Notes: a model not told the origin generated them from the letters alone. Shown: positions 11,703-23,338, numbered from the stretch's first letter. The stretch is DNA of 64,000 nucleotides from Ascarosepion bandense (GCA_037127315.1 JBBBDQ010000228.1:186501-250500); one strand, 5' to 3'. Numbers and translations: made by a program.

Positions 11703-14700
11703 CTAAAAGAGAAAATCAAGGCTAGCCCCGGTCACGCGAACCAGGCTCGCCGCATATACCCACCTTTCGCTGAACTCTGTCGGGTGCAGCCGTTTCCGTT
11801 CAGTTCTAATCTTAATTTTGAGCTGGTGCTCAAAATATCGGATTAGATCCTGATCCGAAAGACGACCTCCCCGCAAGACTTCCTCCAGACGCGTCATCCA
11901 AATCACCATTCTAGCCGTGGCCAGTAGCGACAGAAACACCATCCGCTTCACTCCAGAGTACGGGGGCGACACATTGTCCACAGCGTATGCGCGATCAATG
12001 AGCACAAGCTCCCGCGGCGCGATACGAGCAGTCAACTCGCCAACACGCGCCCACAACGGGCGAACGCGCGAACAATGGAAGAAGGCGTGCGCAGACGTCT
12101 CCTTAATTCCAAGGACGCAACGTTCACAATCTGGCAAATCCGCCAGGCCCATTGCGAACCGCTTGTCGTTGAGAGACAAACCATTCCGAGCCAATCGCCA
12201 GGTCAGAGAAAACTCAGAGTTGTTGAGCCAATCCGCACCTGGCGCCCAAGACCAATGAGAGCGATACTCCTCTCTCGACATGCCAAGCTTACTCCACAGT
12301 TCATCCTTCACGGCGCCCTCCACTAATCCCCGATAGAAGATTCTCCTAGGCCGTGAAAGGTCACTGGACCATGGAATGGCCCGAAGGGCCGTCAGACATT
12401 CGAGCAGGAATTTCGGCCGCCCCCAAGGCCTATTGCTAGTCCTTAGGAGCGGGGGAGTGATAGTGAGGCTAGGGAACATGTCCCTCACTACCCCCCGCAA
12501 GCAACCGATCTTCCTCCAACGCGCGCCTGAGGAATGCCAACCTCGAAGCGAGCACGTGGCTCCTCAAGTGTGGCATCCCCAGACCCCCTTGACACGGACG
12601 GAGGCAACAGACTCCTTTGTCGACCATGTGTTTGCGTCCTCTCCAAAGACAGGAGAATAGCAAACGCTCGAGCGCCTTCTCATGATCGTCACAAAGGGGA
12701 AGTACAGACAGCCGGTAAAGGATTCTGGGAAAGAGGTATGTATTACACACCTCCGCCAGACCCTTCACGGAGAGACTCCGTCGACGCCAAATCTCGACCG
12801 ACGCGCCGACCTTTGCCTGTACTTCTGACCAGTTTTTCTCCAACTGTAAGTCCGGACCGAACCAAACTCCGAGGAGCTTGACCGGCCCGTCCGTCCAGTC
12901 GAAGGGCCCCGGGAGGGAAACACCCTTCCAGGCACCTAACCGCAAGCCGGACGACTTGTCGCGGTTAATTCTGGCCCCTGTTACCTGTTCGTACCGTTCA
13001 AGCGCCTTCTGTACCGCCCTTATGTCCCTGCGGGAGGACACAAAGGTCGTTACGTCATCGGCGTACGCGGAAACCCTGGCTCGAGCTCCACCAGGGACAG
13101 CAATTCCACGCAGGACCGGACTGCACGTCTCGTCCCTTAGCCGGCGAAGGAGGGGCTCCAACGCCAGGACGTAAAGGAGAGGCGACAGTGGACAACCCTG
13201 TCGGACCGACCTAGACAGCGCGAAAGCGCTCGACAGCTTCCCCGTTCACCTGTACCACAGCCTTGGGGGAGCGATACAGAAGGCTAATCCAGCGGCTGAA
13301 GTCGGGTTTGAATCCGGCGGCCTGCAGGACAGCAGCCAGGTAGCCATGGTCAATCCTATCAAATGCCTTGGACTGATCCAAATTGATCAGCGCGGCCTCT
13401 TCGTCGTCTTCTACACCCTCTACGATCGTGCGGATCAAGTGCAGGTTGCTCTGAATTGTTCGTCCCTTCACAGAACAAGTCTGATCCGGTTCCAACAGAG
13501 ACTCGGCAACTAGCTGCAAGCGATTCGTCAGGATCTTGGCCAAAATCTTTAACTCTGTGTTTAGCAGAGTTATGGGCCTGTAATCATCTAATCCCCGCCC
13601 AACCTTCTTGCCTTTTCCCAACAGCGTGATCACGCCCCTGGTGATCCGACCGGGGATGGACCCCTGCCGAAACCAGTGGTTGAACACGACAGTCAAGAGC
13701 GGGACAAAAAGGTGCGACATCCTCAAGTACAATTCATAGGGCAAACCATCCAAACCTGGCGACTTGCCACTGCCGGTCTTCTTCAAAGCCGCGTAGACTT
13801 CGTCCTCCGTAATCTCCCCTTCGCAGCTAGCCGCTTCAGCCGGCAAAAGCCGGGGAAAGTCAGCCAAATAGCTGCGAAACTCCTCGTCACGGAGACCAGG
13901 CTCCTTGGTAAACCGGTGTTCGAAATGCTGCCGGAACGCCTCGCACATGTCGTCGGTGGACCGAAGGAGATGCCCCTCCGGGTCGCGCACTTCTCGAATG
14001 TACCGATCGCCGGCCCGACGAATTTCTTCCTTGCGCAGTTCTGCGCCCATGTTCACAGCTTCGGAAGACATCTTGCTTAACTTAGCCCTAATTACCTGGC
14101 CCATATAGCGCTCGCTAGTCGTGCGCCTCAGGGCCTCCCTGGCTAAGGCTATCTCTAGGGGATCCCCACCAGCCTCCGCCCGGGCGAAATTAGCACTAAG
14201 TGTCTTTGCCTCCGCAGCCTTATCTAGTTTGAGCCGCTGGCTATATTTGGTGGCGAAAGACCTAATGGAGTCCTTAAGGTTAACCCACCACTTATTCCCA
14301 ATGACTCGCCCAATTAACGCCCGCTGAACTAGTTTTGTCAGCTGGTCACGAAAGTCCCGCCTGTCCAGTAAGGACTGATTGAACTTCCAATAACCAGCCA
14401 ACCTAGGCCTAAAGTCTAACACCACACGGGCACAAACGAGTTTGTGGTCCGTGTAGCCTAGCCAGTGGAACGTTGGACATTCTAAGAAGTCTATGTCGGC
14501 CACTCTCACTAACATCCTATCCAGGTACGCAGATACCCGGGTAGAAGGCCAATTAAGCGCCCACGTCCACATACTCCCATCCGGATGATCGACCCGGTAT
14601 CTATCGACGAGACCAAATTCGTCGATCAGATCAACCAGGCTACGATCATCATTCCTCCCGCTAGCGCCCCTCCCTCTATCCCATTTGGGGGTTAGGATGG

Positions 14701-15124
14701 CATTCCAGTCCCCAACTAAGATTAGCCGTGTTGAATGCACCATAAAGGGCTCCAACAGCCGAAAGAAAGAGACACGCTCACCTTGCTTATTGGGCGCATA
14801 AACCACAATCAGCCGGAACAATTTGCTTTTCACTGCAATATCGGCCACGATCAGCCGGCCCTCGGCACCGACATGGACAAGGTCAACCTTCGCGTCCAGG
14901 GTACGCTTGACCAGCAAAGAAACACCTCTGGCTTGCCGGCTCCCATATGCTGAATAGACGACAAAGTCGTTAGACAGCACACAAGAGTCGACTTCGCAAA
15001 CAAAGTGAGTCTCTTGGATCGCGGCCACATCCACGCCGAAGGACAAGAGGTCACGAAGCAGGCGAGCCGCCTTACCCCGATCCCTCAGGCCCTTCGCATT
15101 CAAGCTGGCTATCTTAATAGACAT
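11703..15124 (-). pseudogene. LINE ORF2 (endonuclease/reverse transcriptase), unit B, two frameshifts
   Basis: From the ATG at 15124 the frame covers the endonuclease and RT up to the VQVNG block. It breaks near 13243, where a C-run is one base longer (CTTCCCCGTT against CTTCCCGTT). The YADD part (12469-13161) is open in the next frame. A second extra C near 12495 (ACCCCCCGC) shifts the frame again, and the C-terminal CCHC part runs open to 11703. No premature stop is seen other than those caused by the shifts. A few substitutions distinguish this copy from A and C. Confidence 0.92.
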
Positions 15125-15170
15125 CTTTTAGTTCTGAAAAAGAAAAAACAAAGAACATGCAACAAAGGCA

Positions 15171-17042
15171 CTAGTCGCATACGGGGTAGAAATCTCGGGC
15201 AGAGGGGACCCCGACGGACTGTCCTAGGGACCCTGTACCAATGTCGGACGTAATCCGTCCGTCTAGGACAATCCCGCCGACGTCGGTGGGATATGTTAGT
15301 TTTACCACCCTATATAAACTGGGGTGGAGTAAAACGGGGAACCTCCCCGAACAATTTTGCGACATTTTTCTTAGTTCCGGCGTGTTTTCCGCCACCATCC
15401 TTATTTTAGGATATAACCTTCTGACCTCTTCTATGTGGTCCCAGACCCGCAGGTTCCCCCCGGTATTTCTTACCAGGGTGATGACACCTGGGGCCTGGGA
15501 AAAGTTTGTAGGATCTTCAGTGGAAAGATTGTTGACTGAAGTCAGTTTTAGGAGCGGCTTCAGCAACTTTCGCCTTTGCGAGGACCACTCCGCCACCAAA
15601 TTTTCGTCGACTTTCATTAGAGCTGCGCCTCTCGGGAGGCCTTTCTTCTTTTTCGCCTGACTGGGAGTCTGGCTGGGAGTGGGAATAGGAGAAGGGGAGG
15701 GAGTGGGAGTTGCCGAAATGTTCTTTTCCAGGGGGGTCAGATTGAAGGTAGGGGACTGGGAAGCTTTCCGCGGGGAAGAGGGAAGGCTCCTCGCCTTTTC
15801 TGCATAAGTGCATCTAACTGGGGACACCGGTAAAGAAGTGCATCGGTCGCCCAGCTTCCTCCTCTCAGAGCTCCTGCTCCTCCTTCTACTCTTGAGTTTG
15901 TCCTGTTGTTCCTCCTCTTCCTCTCTCCCGCGCTTCAGGGACGACGCTCTTCCTACTTCCATAGGCTCTTCCGCAACCTTTTTGGGGAAGGAACCCTTTT
16001 CCTTGCCCTGTTTGGACGGTGAATTTTGCGGAGTAGGGTCCTTCTGTTTGGCAGGCGCCTTAACAGGAGTCGGCACCTTCACCGGCACCTTCGCCGGCGA
16101 AGGCGTTTTTGCCTTTTTTCGCGCCACCACCTGCCAATCACCCTCCTTGTTGGCTGCCGGTACTGGTGCTGGTGGAGCTTGTTTGGTAGTTTCCTTTGCA
16201 GGCTGCTGCTGCTGTTTGACTGGTTGGGCCTTTGGGGGCGGGTTTTTGGTCGGACACGCCTTTGCGACGTGTTCCGCCGCCCCACAGACCCAACAGCAAG
16301 GCTTTCTGCCCTCCACGACCACAAAAATATTTCGATCCCTGCAGGTGAGGATGTTGGGGATTTTCGCAATGTTTTCCCCAGATAGGGTCACCTGCAGGAC
16401 CATATCTCCTGTATAGAAGCCTGCCTTGGACCGCAGCGAGGAGACGTCGGCCACCTTTCCGTAACTTGCAAAAAAGGCGCCGACGTGGTCCTCGGCAATG
16501 TCCAAGGGGACGCCATGCAAGGTAATCTTGACTCTCCTTGCTCCCATATATTCCGTCTGGAATTGGAGTGTTTTTGTCTCCAATACCACGCCAATTAGGC
16601 GCTTGGCCTCTTCAACTGAGCCAAGCAGGACGTCCCACTTGGCATTGCCTCTCCTCGCTACGGCCTTTGCATTAATCTGAAGAGCCCGAATTGCCTCTTC
16701 AAAGGATTCCCTTGTGATGCCCACAAACTTATGGGTCTTAAGTTCCTTGGTTCTTAGTGTGATTATTCTGGCCTCAATTTGTGCCAATTGTTCTGGCACG
16801 GAAACCAGCTCTGTTCCTTTAATATACTGGGCGTATTTGTCTTGCATCTGATGGTAATATTCCTCATCCTTAACCGTCAATTTCCCTCTTTTCCACCCAG
16901 CGGTCGAGGGTTTAGGCGATGCTGCTTCTGCTAGTACTTGCGAAGGGGGATTATCCCGAGGCGGTAGAGCCCAATCCCCCTCCTTTCCTCCCACCGACGC
17001 CGTGGTGGGAGGAACGACCTCATCCGGCCCATTCGAGGCCAT
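15171..17042 (-). CDS. LINE ORF1 (gag-like RNA-binding protein), intact copy in unit B
   Basis: Open frame of 623 codons from the ATG at 17042 (MASNG); an in-frame TTG three codons upstream is less likely to be the start. Residues about 55-130 are charged and helical. Residues about 130-245 resemble the RRM-like fold of L1/Tx1 ORF1 proteins (VKITLHGVPLDI, then SYGKV). A single retroviral-type knuckle follows, C250-X2-C253-X4-H258-X4-C263. The next 200 residues are a disordered Lys/Pro/Ser/Arg-rich tract. The C-terminus (LRVWDHIEEVRRLYPKIR) is well conserved among units. ORF2 begins 46 bp after the stop. The expected role is binding element RNA and chaperoning strand annealing in the RNP. Family assignment is by motif order, not by a database search. 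Confidence 0.88.
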   Translation of the reverse strand: MASNGPDEVVPPTTASVGGKEGDWALPPRDNPPSQVLAEAASPKPSTAGWKRGKLTVKDEEYYHQMQDKYAQYIKGTELVSVPEQLAQIEARIITLRTKELKTHKFVGITRESFEEAIRALQINAKAVARRGNAKWDVLLGSVEEAKRLIGVVLETKTLQFQTEYMGARRVKITLHGVPLDIAEDHVGAFFASYGKVADVSSLRSKAGFYTGDMVLQVTLSGENIAKIPNILTCRDRNIFVVVEGRKPCCWVCGAAEHVAKACPTKNPPPKAQPVKQQQQPAKETTKQAPPAPVPAANKEGDWQVVARKKAKTPSPAKVPVKVPTPVKAPAKQKDPTPQNSPSKQGKEKGSFPKKVAEEPMEVGRASSLKRGREEEEEQQDKLKSRRRSRSSERRKLGDRCTSLPVSPVRCTYAEKARSLPSSPRKASQSPTFNLTPLEKNISATPTPSPSPIPTPSQTPSQAKKKKGLPRGAALMKVDENLVAEWSSQRRKLLKPLLKLTSVNNLSTEDPTNFSQAPGVITLVRNTGGNLRVWDHIEEVRRLYPKIRMVAENTPELRKMSQNCSGRFPVLLHPSLYRVVKLTYPTDVGGIVLDGRITSDIGTGSLGQSVGVPSARDFYPVCD

Positions 17043-17255
17043 TGCCACCAAAGTGGCCGAACACCGGACAACCTCTTTCCGGTGTTTCGCGTTGAAAACG
17101 CTACTTTACGCAAGCCCGAGCTATAAACTCGGGCCGGAAATTAGTATGTCCAAGATACAAAGTCACTGCAATATCACGAAGGAACAAAACAGCTCTTTGC
17201 TCTTACCTTCACAACCCCCAAAACAAAAAGTCAAGAGGGTAGGGAAGGGCTGGTA
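17043..17255 (-). other. 5'UTR of LINE unit B
   Basis: About 213 bp from the unit boundary to the ORF1 ATG. It is nearly identical in all four units and contains three consecutive small inverted repeats, described for unit C. The first transcribed bases on the element's strand would be TACCAGCCCTTCCC. Confidence 0.7.
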
Positions 17256-17982
17256 TGTATTTATTCAGGTATGAAATACATGAATTATGGCACAAGGCCG
17301 AAAAATGGGGAGGGGGAACAAAACTTGGGATGGTCTTCAGTAACTATCTTATACCTAGCTAATCAGATTCACGACCCATACATACGTTACAATTTTCTCA
17401 TTCACCATAAAAATTTGTCCATCAACACTCATACCTAACAAGCACCAAAATACCGCAAAATCATACCGGGGACCTAAAAAACACCCCAAATGTACATAAA
17501 AATTTCTGATTTTTACAATATATACAATATCTTACAAAAATAATTTAAAACTTTATTCATGAAATGACATGATGGGAAGGGGGAATGAAGAAACAAAAAA
17601 TCCCCAAAACAAAAAACAATTTCAAATGAATATATATACACAATGTTAGTAAGACCCAAACACACCCACATAATTAAAGAGGCCACTGTATTCTGCCTTA
17701 AAAAGACAAAATCAAGCAGCTCTCTTTCTAAGGGGAATGGATAAGCAGGGGGCAAAAATAAATTGGACTGGAGAATGTATAAGGCTGACCCAGCCGAGAG
17801 TGAAAACGGGACAAAATAATACTTGGACAATGGGAATCTCGAACTGGATCATAACAAAAGCAATGAAGCCGGGAACAGGCCAGGACAAACACATTCACTC
17901 ACATTAACTAGGCACCAAAAAGACTTCTACCTTAACCACGGGCGGGGTTCCAAAGGAATCCACCCCGATGCAACTAGCAGAT
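17256..17982 (-). other. 3'UTR of LINE unit C
   Basis: About 727 bp, AT-rich, non-coding, and nearly identical to 4704-5430 (for example one substitution near 17750, GGGGGC against GGGGTC). On the element's strand it ends AATAAATACATA and runs directly into the TACCAGCCC 5' end of unit B. The AATAAA serves as both tail and possible poly(A) signal; no long A-tract is present. Confidence 0.8.
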
Positions 17983-20900
17983 CTAAAAGAGAAAATCAAG
18001 GCTAGCCCCGGTCACGCGAACCAGGCTCGCCGCATATACCCACCTTTCGCTGAACTCTGTCGGGTGCAGCCGTTTTCGTTCAGTTCTAATCTTCATTTTG
18101 AGCTGGTGCTCAAAATATCGGATTAGATCCTGATCCGAAAGACGACCTCCCCGCAAGACTTCCTCCAGACGCGTCATCCAAATCACCATTCTAGCCGTGG
18201 CCAGTAGCGACAGAAACACCATCCGCTTCACTCCAGAGTACGGGGGCGACACATTGTCCACAGCGTATGCGCGATCAATGAGCACAAGCTCCCGCGGCGC
18301 GATACGAGCAGTCAACTCGCCGACACGCGCCCACAACGGGCGAACGCGCGAACAATGGAAGAAGGCGTGCGCAGACGTCTCCTTAATTCCAAGGACGCAA
18401 CGTTCACAATCTGGCAAATCCGCCAGGCCCATTGCGAAACGCTTGTCGTTGAGAGACAAACCATTCCGAGCCAATCGCCAGGTCAGAGAAAACTCAGAGT
18501 TGTTGAGCCAATCCGCACCTGGCGCCCAAGACCAATGAGAGCGATACTCCTCCCTCGACATGCCGAGCTTACTCCACAGTTCATCCTTCACGGCGCCCTC
18601 CACTAATCCCCGATAGAAGATTCTCCTAGGCCGTGAAAGGTCACTGGACCATGGAATGGCCCGAAGGGCCGTCAGACATTCGAGCAGGAATTTCGGCCGC
18701 CCCCAAGGCCTATTGCTAGTCCTTAGGAGCGGGGGAGTGATAGTGAGGCTAGGGAACATGTCCCTCACTACCCCCGCAAGCAACCGATCTTCCTCCAACG
18801 CGCGCCTGAGGAATGCCAACCTCGAAGCGAGCACGTGGCTCCTCAAGTGTGGCATCCCCAGACCCCCTTGACACGGACGGAGGCAACAGACTCCTTTGTC
18901 GACCATGTGTTTGCGTCCTCTCCAAAGACAGGAGAATAGCAAACGCTCGAGCGCCTTCTCATGATCGTCACAAAGGGGAAGTACAGACAGCCGGTAAAGC
19001 ATTCTGGGAAAGAGGTATGTATTACACACCTCCGCCAGACCCTTCACGGAGAGACTCCGTCGACGCCAAATCTCGACCGACGCGCCGACCTTTGCCTGTA
19101 CTTCTGACCAGTTTTTCTCCAACTGTAAGTCCGGACCGAACCAAACTCCGAGGAGCTTGACCGGCCCGTCCGTCCAGTCGAAGGGCCCCGGGAGGGAAAC
19201 ACCCTTCCAGGCACCTAACCGCAAGCCGGACGACTTGTCGCGGTTAATTCTGGCCCCTGTTACCTGTTCGTACCGTTCAAGCGCCTTCTGTACCGCCCTT
19301 ATGTCCCTGCGGGAGGACACAAAGGTCGTTACGTCATCGGCGTACGCGGAAACCCTGGCTCGAGCTCCTCCAGGGACAGCAATTCCACGCAGGACCGGAC
19401 TGCACGTCTCGTCCCTTAGCCGGCGAAGGAGAGGCTCCAACGCCAGGACGTAAAGGAGAGGCGACAGTGGACAACCCTGTCGGACCGACCTAGACAGCGC
19501 GAAAGCGCTCGACAGCTTCCCGTTCACCTGTACCACAGCCTTGGGGGAGCGATACAGAAGGCTAATCCAGCGGCTGAAGTCGGGTTTGAATCCGGCGGCC
19601 TGCAGGACAGCAGCCAGGTAGCCATGGTCAATCCTATCAAATGCCTTGGACTGATCCAAATTGATCAGCGCGGCCTCTTCGTCGTCTTCTACACCCTCTA
19701 CGATCGTGCGGATCAAGTGCAGGTTGCTCTGAATTGTTCGTCCCTTCACAGAACAAGTCTGATCCGGTTCCAACAGAGACTCGGCAACTAGCTGCAAGCG
19801 ATTCGTCAGGATCTTGGCCAAAATCTTTAACTCTGTGTTTAGCAGAGTTATGGGCCTGTAATCATCTAATCCCCGCCCAACCTTCTTGCCTTTTCCCAAC
19901 AGCGTGATCACGCCCCTGGTGATCCGACCGGGGATGGACCCCTGCCGAAACCAGTGGTTGAACACGACAGTCAAGAGCGGGACAAAAAGGTGCGACATCC
20001 TCAAGTACAATTCATAGGGCAAACCATCCAAACCTGGCGACTTGCCACTGCCGGTCTTCTTCAAAGCCGCGTAGACTTCGTCCTCCGTAATCTCCCCTTC
20101 GCAGCTAGCCGCTTCAGCCGGCAAAAGCCGGGGAAAGTCAGCCAAATAGCTGCGAAACTCCTCGTCACGGAGACCAGGCTCCTTGGTAAACCGGTGTTCG
20201 AAATGCTGCCGGAACGCCTCGCACATGTCGTCGGTGGACCGAAGGAGATGCCCCTCCGGGTCGCGCACTTCTCGAATGTACCGATCGCCGGCCCGACGAA
20301 TTTCTTCCTTGCGCAGTTCTGCGCCCATGTTCACAGCTTCGGAAGACATCTTGCTTAACTTAGCTCTAATTACCTGACCCATATAGCGCTCGCTAGTCGT
20401 GCGCCTCAGGGCCTCCCTGGCTAAGGCTATCTCTAGGGGATCCCCACCAGCCTCCGCCCGGGCGAAATTAGCACTAAGTGTCTTTGCCTCCGCAGCCTTA
20501 TCTAGTTTGAGCCGCTGGCTATATTTGGTGGCGAAAGACCTAATGGAGTCCTTAAGGTTAACCCACCACTTATTCCCAATGACTCGCCCAATTAACGCCC
20601 GCTGAACTAGTTTTGTCAGCTGGTCACGAAAGTCCCGCCTGTCCAGTAAGGACTGATTGAACTTCCAATAACCAGCCAACCTAGGCCTAAAGTCTAACAC
20701 CACACGGGCACAAACGAGTTTGTGGTCCGTGTAGCCTAGCCAGTGGAACGTTGGACATTCTAAGAAGTCTATGTCGGCCACTCTCACTAACATCCTATCC
20801 AGGTACGCAGATACCCGGGTAGAAGGCCAATTAAGCGCCCACGTCCACATACTCCCATCCGGATGATCGACCCGGTATCTATCGACGAGACCAAATTCGT

Positions 20901-21402
20901 CGATCAGATCAACCAGGCTACGATCATCATTCCTCCCGCTAGCGCCCCTCCCTCTATCCCATTTGGGGGTTAGGATGGCATTCCAGTCCCCAACTAAGAT
21001 TAGCCGTGTTGAATGCACCATAAAGGGCTCCAACAGCCGAAAGAAAGAGACACGCTCACCTTGCTTATTGGGCGCATAAACCACAATCAGCCGGAACAAT
21101 TTGCTTTTCACTGCAATATCGGCCACGATCAGCCGGCCCTCGGCACCGACATGGACAAGGTCAACCTTCGCGTCCAGGGTACGCTTGACCAGCAAAGAAA
21201 CACCTCTGGCTTGCCGGCTCCCATATGCTGAATAGACGACAAAGTCGTTAGACAGCACACAAGAGTCGACTTCGCAAACAAAGTGAGTCTCTTGGATCGC
21301 GGCCACATCCACGCCGAAGGACAAGAGGTCACGAAGCAGGCGAGCCGCCTTACCCCGATCCCTCAGGCCCTTCGCATTCAAGCTGGCTATCTTAATAGAC
21401 AT
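17983..21402 (-). CDS. LINE ORF2: APE endonuclease + reverse transcriptase + C-terminal CCHC, intact
   Basis: Single open frame of 1139 codons from the ATG at 21402. Residues 1-235 form an apurinic-type endonuclease: SLNAKG, QETH (E38), GDWNA (D139, N141) and TDHK (D226, H227). Residues about 450-800 are the reverse transcriptase: DDYRPITLLN at 513, DQSKAFDRID with catalytic D583, RQGCPLSPLL at 641 and YADD at 687-690. A C-terminal knuckle C999-X2-C1002-X9-H1012-X4-C1017 matches the cysteine-rich end of L1/Tx1 proteins. The Tx1 clade call rests on the endonuclease type, RT motifs and this knuckle. The enzyme would nick DNA and prime cDNA synthesis on element RNA. It is the only undamaged ORF2 in the window and so the best reference for the family. 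Confidence 0.93.
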   Translation of the reverse strand: MSIKIASLNAKGLRDRGKAARLLRDLLSFGVDVAAIQETHFVCEVDSCVLSNDFVVYSAYGSRQARGVSLLVKRTLDAKVDLVHVGAEGRLIVADIAVKSKLFRLIVVYAPNKQGERVSFFRLLEPFMVHSTRLILVGDWNAILTPKWDRGRGASGRNDDRSLVDLIDEFGLVDRYRVDHPDGSMWTWALNWPSTRVSAYLDRMLVRVADIDFLECPTFHWLGYTDHKLVCARVVLDFRPRLAGYWKFNQSLLDRRDFRDQLTKLVQRALIGRVIGNKWWVNLKDSIRSFATKYSQRLKLDKAAEAKTLSANFARAEAGGDPLEIALAREALRRTTSERYMGQVIRAKLSKMSSEAVNMGAELRKEEIRRAGDRYIREVRDPEGHLLRSTDDMCEAFRQHFEHRFTKEPGLRDEEFRSYLADFPRLLPAEAASCEGEITEDEVYAALKKTGSGKSPGLDGLPYELYLRMSHLFVPLLTVVFNHWFRQGSIPGRITRGVITLLGKGKKVGRGLDDYRPITLLNTELKILAKILTNRLQLVAESLLEPDQTCSVKGRTIQSNLHLIRTIVEGVEDDEEAALINLDQSKAFDRIDHGYLAAVLQAAGFKPDFSRWISLLYRSPKAVVQVNGKLSSAFALSRSVRQGCPLSPLLYVLALEPLLRRLRDETCSPVLRGIAVPGGARARVSAYADDVTTFVSSRRDIRAVQKALERYEQVTGARINRDKSSGLRLGAWKGVSLPGPFDWTDGPVKLLGVWFGPDLQLEKNWSEVQAKVGASVEIWRRRSLSVKGLAEVCNTYLFPRMLYRLSVLPLCDDHEKALERLLFSCLWRGRKHMVDKGVCCLRPCQGGLGMPHLRSHVLASRLAFLRRALEEDRLLAGVVRDMFPSLTITPPLLRTSNRPWGRPKFLLECLTALRAIPWSSDLSRPRRIFYRGLVEGAVKDELWSKLGMSREEYRSHWSWAPGADWLNNSEFSLTWRLARNGLSLNDKRFAMGLADLPDCERCVLGIKETSAHAFFHCSRVRPLWARVGELTARIAPRELVLIDRAYAVDNVSPPYSGVKRMVFLSLLATARMVIWMTRLEEVLRGGRLSDQDLIRYFEHQLKMKIRTERKRLHPTEFSERWVYAASLVRVTGASLDFLF

Positions 21403-21448
21403 CTTTTAGTTCTGAAAAAGAAAAAACAAAGAACATGCAACAAAGGCA

Positions 21449-23319
21449 CTAGTCGCATACGGGGTAGAAATCTCGGGCAGAGGGGACCCCGACGGACTGT
21501 CCTAGGGACCCTGTACCAATGTCGGACGTAATCCGTCCGTCTAGGACAATCCCGCCGACGTCGGTGGGATATGTTAGTTTTACCACCCTATATAAACTGG
21601 GGTGGAGTAAAACGGGGAACCTCCCCGAACAATTTTGCGACATTTTTCTTAGTTCCGGCGTGTTTTCCGCCACCATCCTTATTTTAGGATATAACCTTCT
21701 GACCTCTTCTATGTGGTCCCAGACCCGCAGGTTCCCCCCGGTATTTCTTACCAGGGTGATGACACCTGGGGCCTGGGAAAAGTTTGTAGGATCTTCAGTG
21801 GAAAGATTGTTGACTGAAGTCAGTTTTAGGAGCGGCTTCAGCAACTTTCGCCTTTGCGAGGACCACTCCGCCACCAAATTTTCGTCGACTTTCATTAGAG
21901 CTGCGCCTCTCGGGAGGCCTTTCTTCTTTTTCGCCTGACTGGGAGTCTGGCTGGGAGTGGGAATAGGAGAAGGGGAGGGAGTGGGAGTTGCCGAAATGTT
22001 CTTTTCCAGGGGGGTCAGATTGAAGGTAGGGGACTGGGAAGCTTTCCGCGGGGAAGAGGGAAGGCTCCTCGCCTTTTCTGCATAAGTGCATCTAACTGGG
22101 GACACCGGTAAAGAAGTGCATCGGTCGCCCAACTTCCTCCTCTCAGAGCTCCTGCTCCTCCTTCTACTCTTGAGTTTGTCCTGTTGTTCCTCCTCTTCCT
22201 CTCTCCCGCGCTTCAGGGACGACGCTCTTCCTACTTCCATAGGCTCTTCCGCAACCTTTTGGGGAAGGAACCCTTTTCCTTGCCCTGTTTGGACGGTGAA
22301 TTTTGCGGAGTAGGGTCCTTCTGTTTGGCAGGCGCCTTAACAGGAGTCGGCACCTTCACCGGCACCTTCGCCGGCGAAGGCGTTTTTGCCTTTTTTCGCG
22401 CCACCACCTGCCAATCACCCTCCTTGTTGGCTGCCGGTACTGGTGCTGGTGGAGCTTGTTTGGTAGTTTCCTTTGCAGGCTGCTGCTGCTGTTTGACTGG
22501 TTGGGCCTTTGGGGGCGGGTTTTTGGTCGGACACGCCTTTGCGACGTGTTCCGCCGCCCCACAGACCCAACAGCAAGGCTTTCTGCCCTCCACGACCACA
22601 AAAATATTTCGATCCCTGCAGGTGAGGATGTTGGGGATTTTCGCAATGTTTTCCCCAGATAGGGTCACCTGCAGGACCATATCTCCTGTATAGAAGCCTG
22701 CCTTGGACCGCAGCGAGGAGACGTCGGCCACCTTTCCGTAACTTGCAAAAAAGGCGCCGACGTGGTCCTCGGCAATGTCCAAGGGGACGCCATGCAAGGT
22801 AATCTTGACTCTCCTTGCTCCCATATATTCCGTCTGGAATTGGAGTGTTTTTGTCTCCAATACCACGCCAATTAGGCGCTTGGCCTCTTCAACTGAGCCA
22901 AGCAGGACGTCCCACTTGGCATTGCCTCTCCTCGCTACGGCCTTTGCATTAATCTGAAGAGCCCGAATTGCCTCTTCAAAGGATTCCCTTGTGATGCCCA
23001 CAAACTTATGGGTCTTAAGTTCCTTGGTTCTTAGTGTGATTATTCTGGCCTCAATTTGTGCCAATTGTTCTGGCACGGAAACCAGCTCTGTTCCTTTAAT
23101 ATACTGGGCGTATTTGTCTTGCATCTGATGGTAATATTCCTCATCCTTAACCGTCAATTTCCCTCTTTTCCACCCAGCGGTCGAGGGTTTAGGCGATGCT
23201 GCTTCTGCTAGTACTTGCGAAGGGGGATTATCCCGAGGCGGTAGAGCCCAATCCCCCTCCTTTCCTCCCACCGACGCCGTGGTGGGAGGAACGACCTCAT
23301 CCGGCCCATTCGAGGCCAT
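21449..23319 (-). pseudogene. LINE ORF1 (gag-like), unit C, one-base frameshift
   Basis: Identical in layout to the intact ORF1 of unit B. One T is missing from a T-run near 22257 (AACCTTTTGGGG against AACCTTTTTGGGG), which ends the upstream frame at 22231, after the knuckle and within the basic tail. The C-terminal 263 codons stay open in the other frame. The truncated product would keep the RRM-like region and the knuckle. Because the change is one base in a homopolymer, an assembly error is a serious alternative. Confidence 0.9.
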
Positions 23320-23338
23320 TGCCACCAAAGTGGCCGAA

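Larger units (their letters stand above)
10980..17255 (-). mobile_element. Tx1/L1-type LINE, unit B (intact ORF1, diverged 3'UTR)
   Basis: Full-length unit: 3'UTR 10980-11702, ORF2 11703-15124 (broken), ORF1 15171-17042 (intact), 5'UTR 17043-17255. On the element's strand the 3' terminus reads AATAAATAAG. The terminal 3'UTR sequence differs clearly from that of units A and C, while the coding regions are nearly identical, so B looks like a different subfamily or a recombinant. Confidence 0.94.

Noticed and set aside
17042..17051. Longer ORF1 start (626 codons) at 17051
   Set aside because: The codon is TTG, not ATG; the first ATG of the frame is at 17042 and is kept in all four units.
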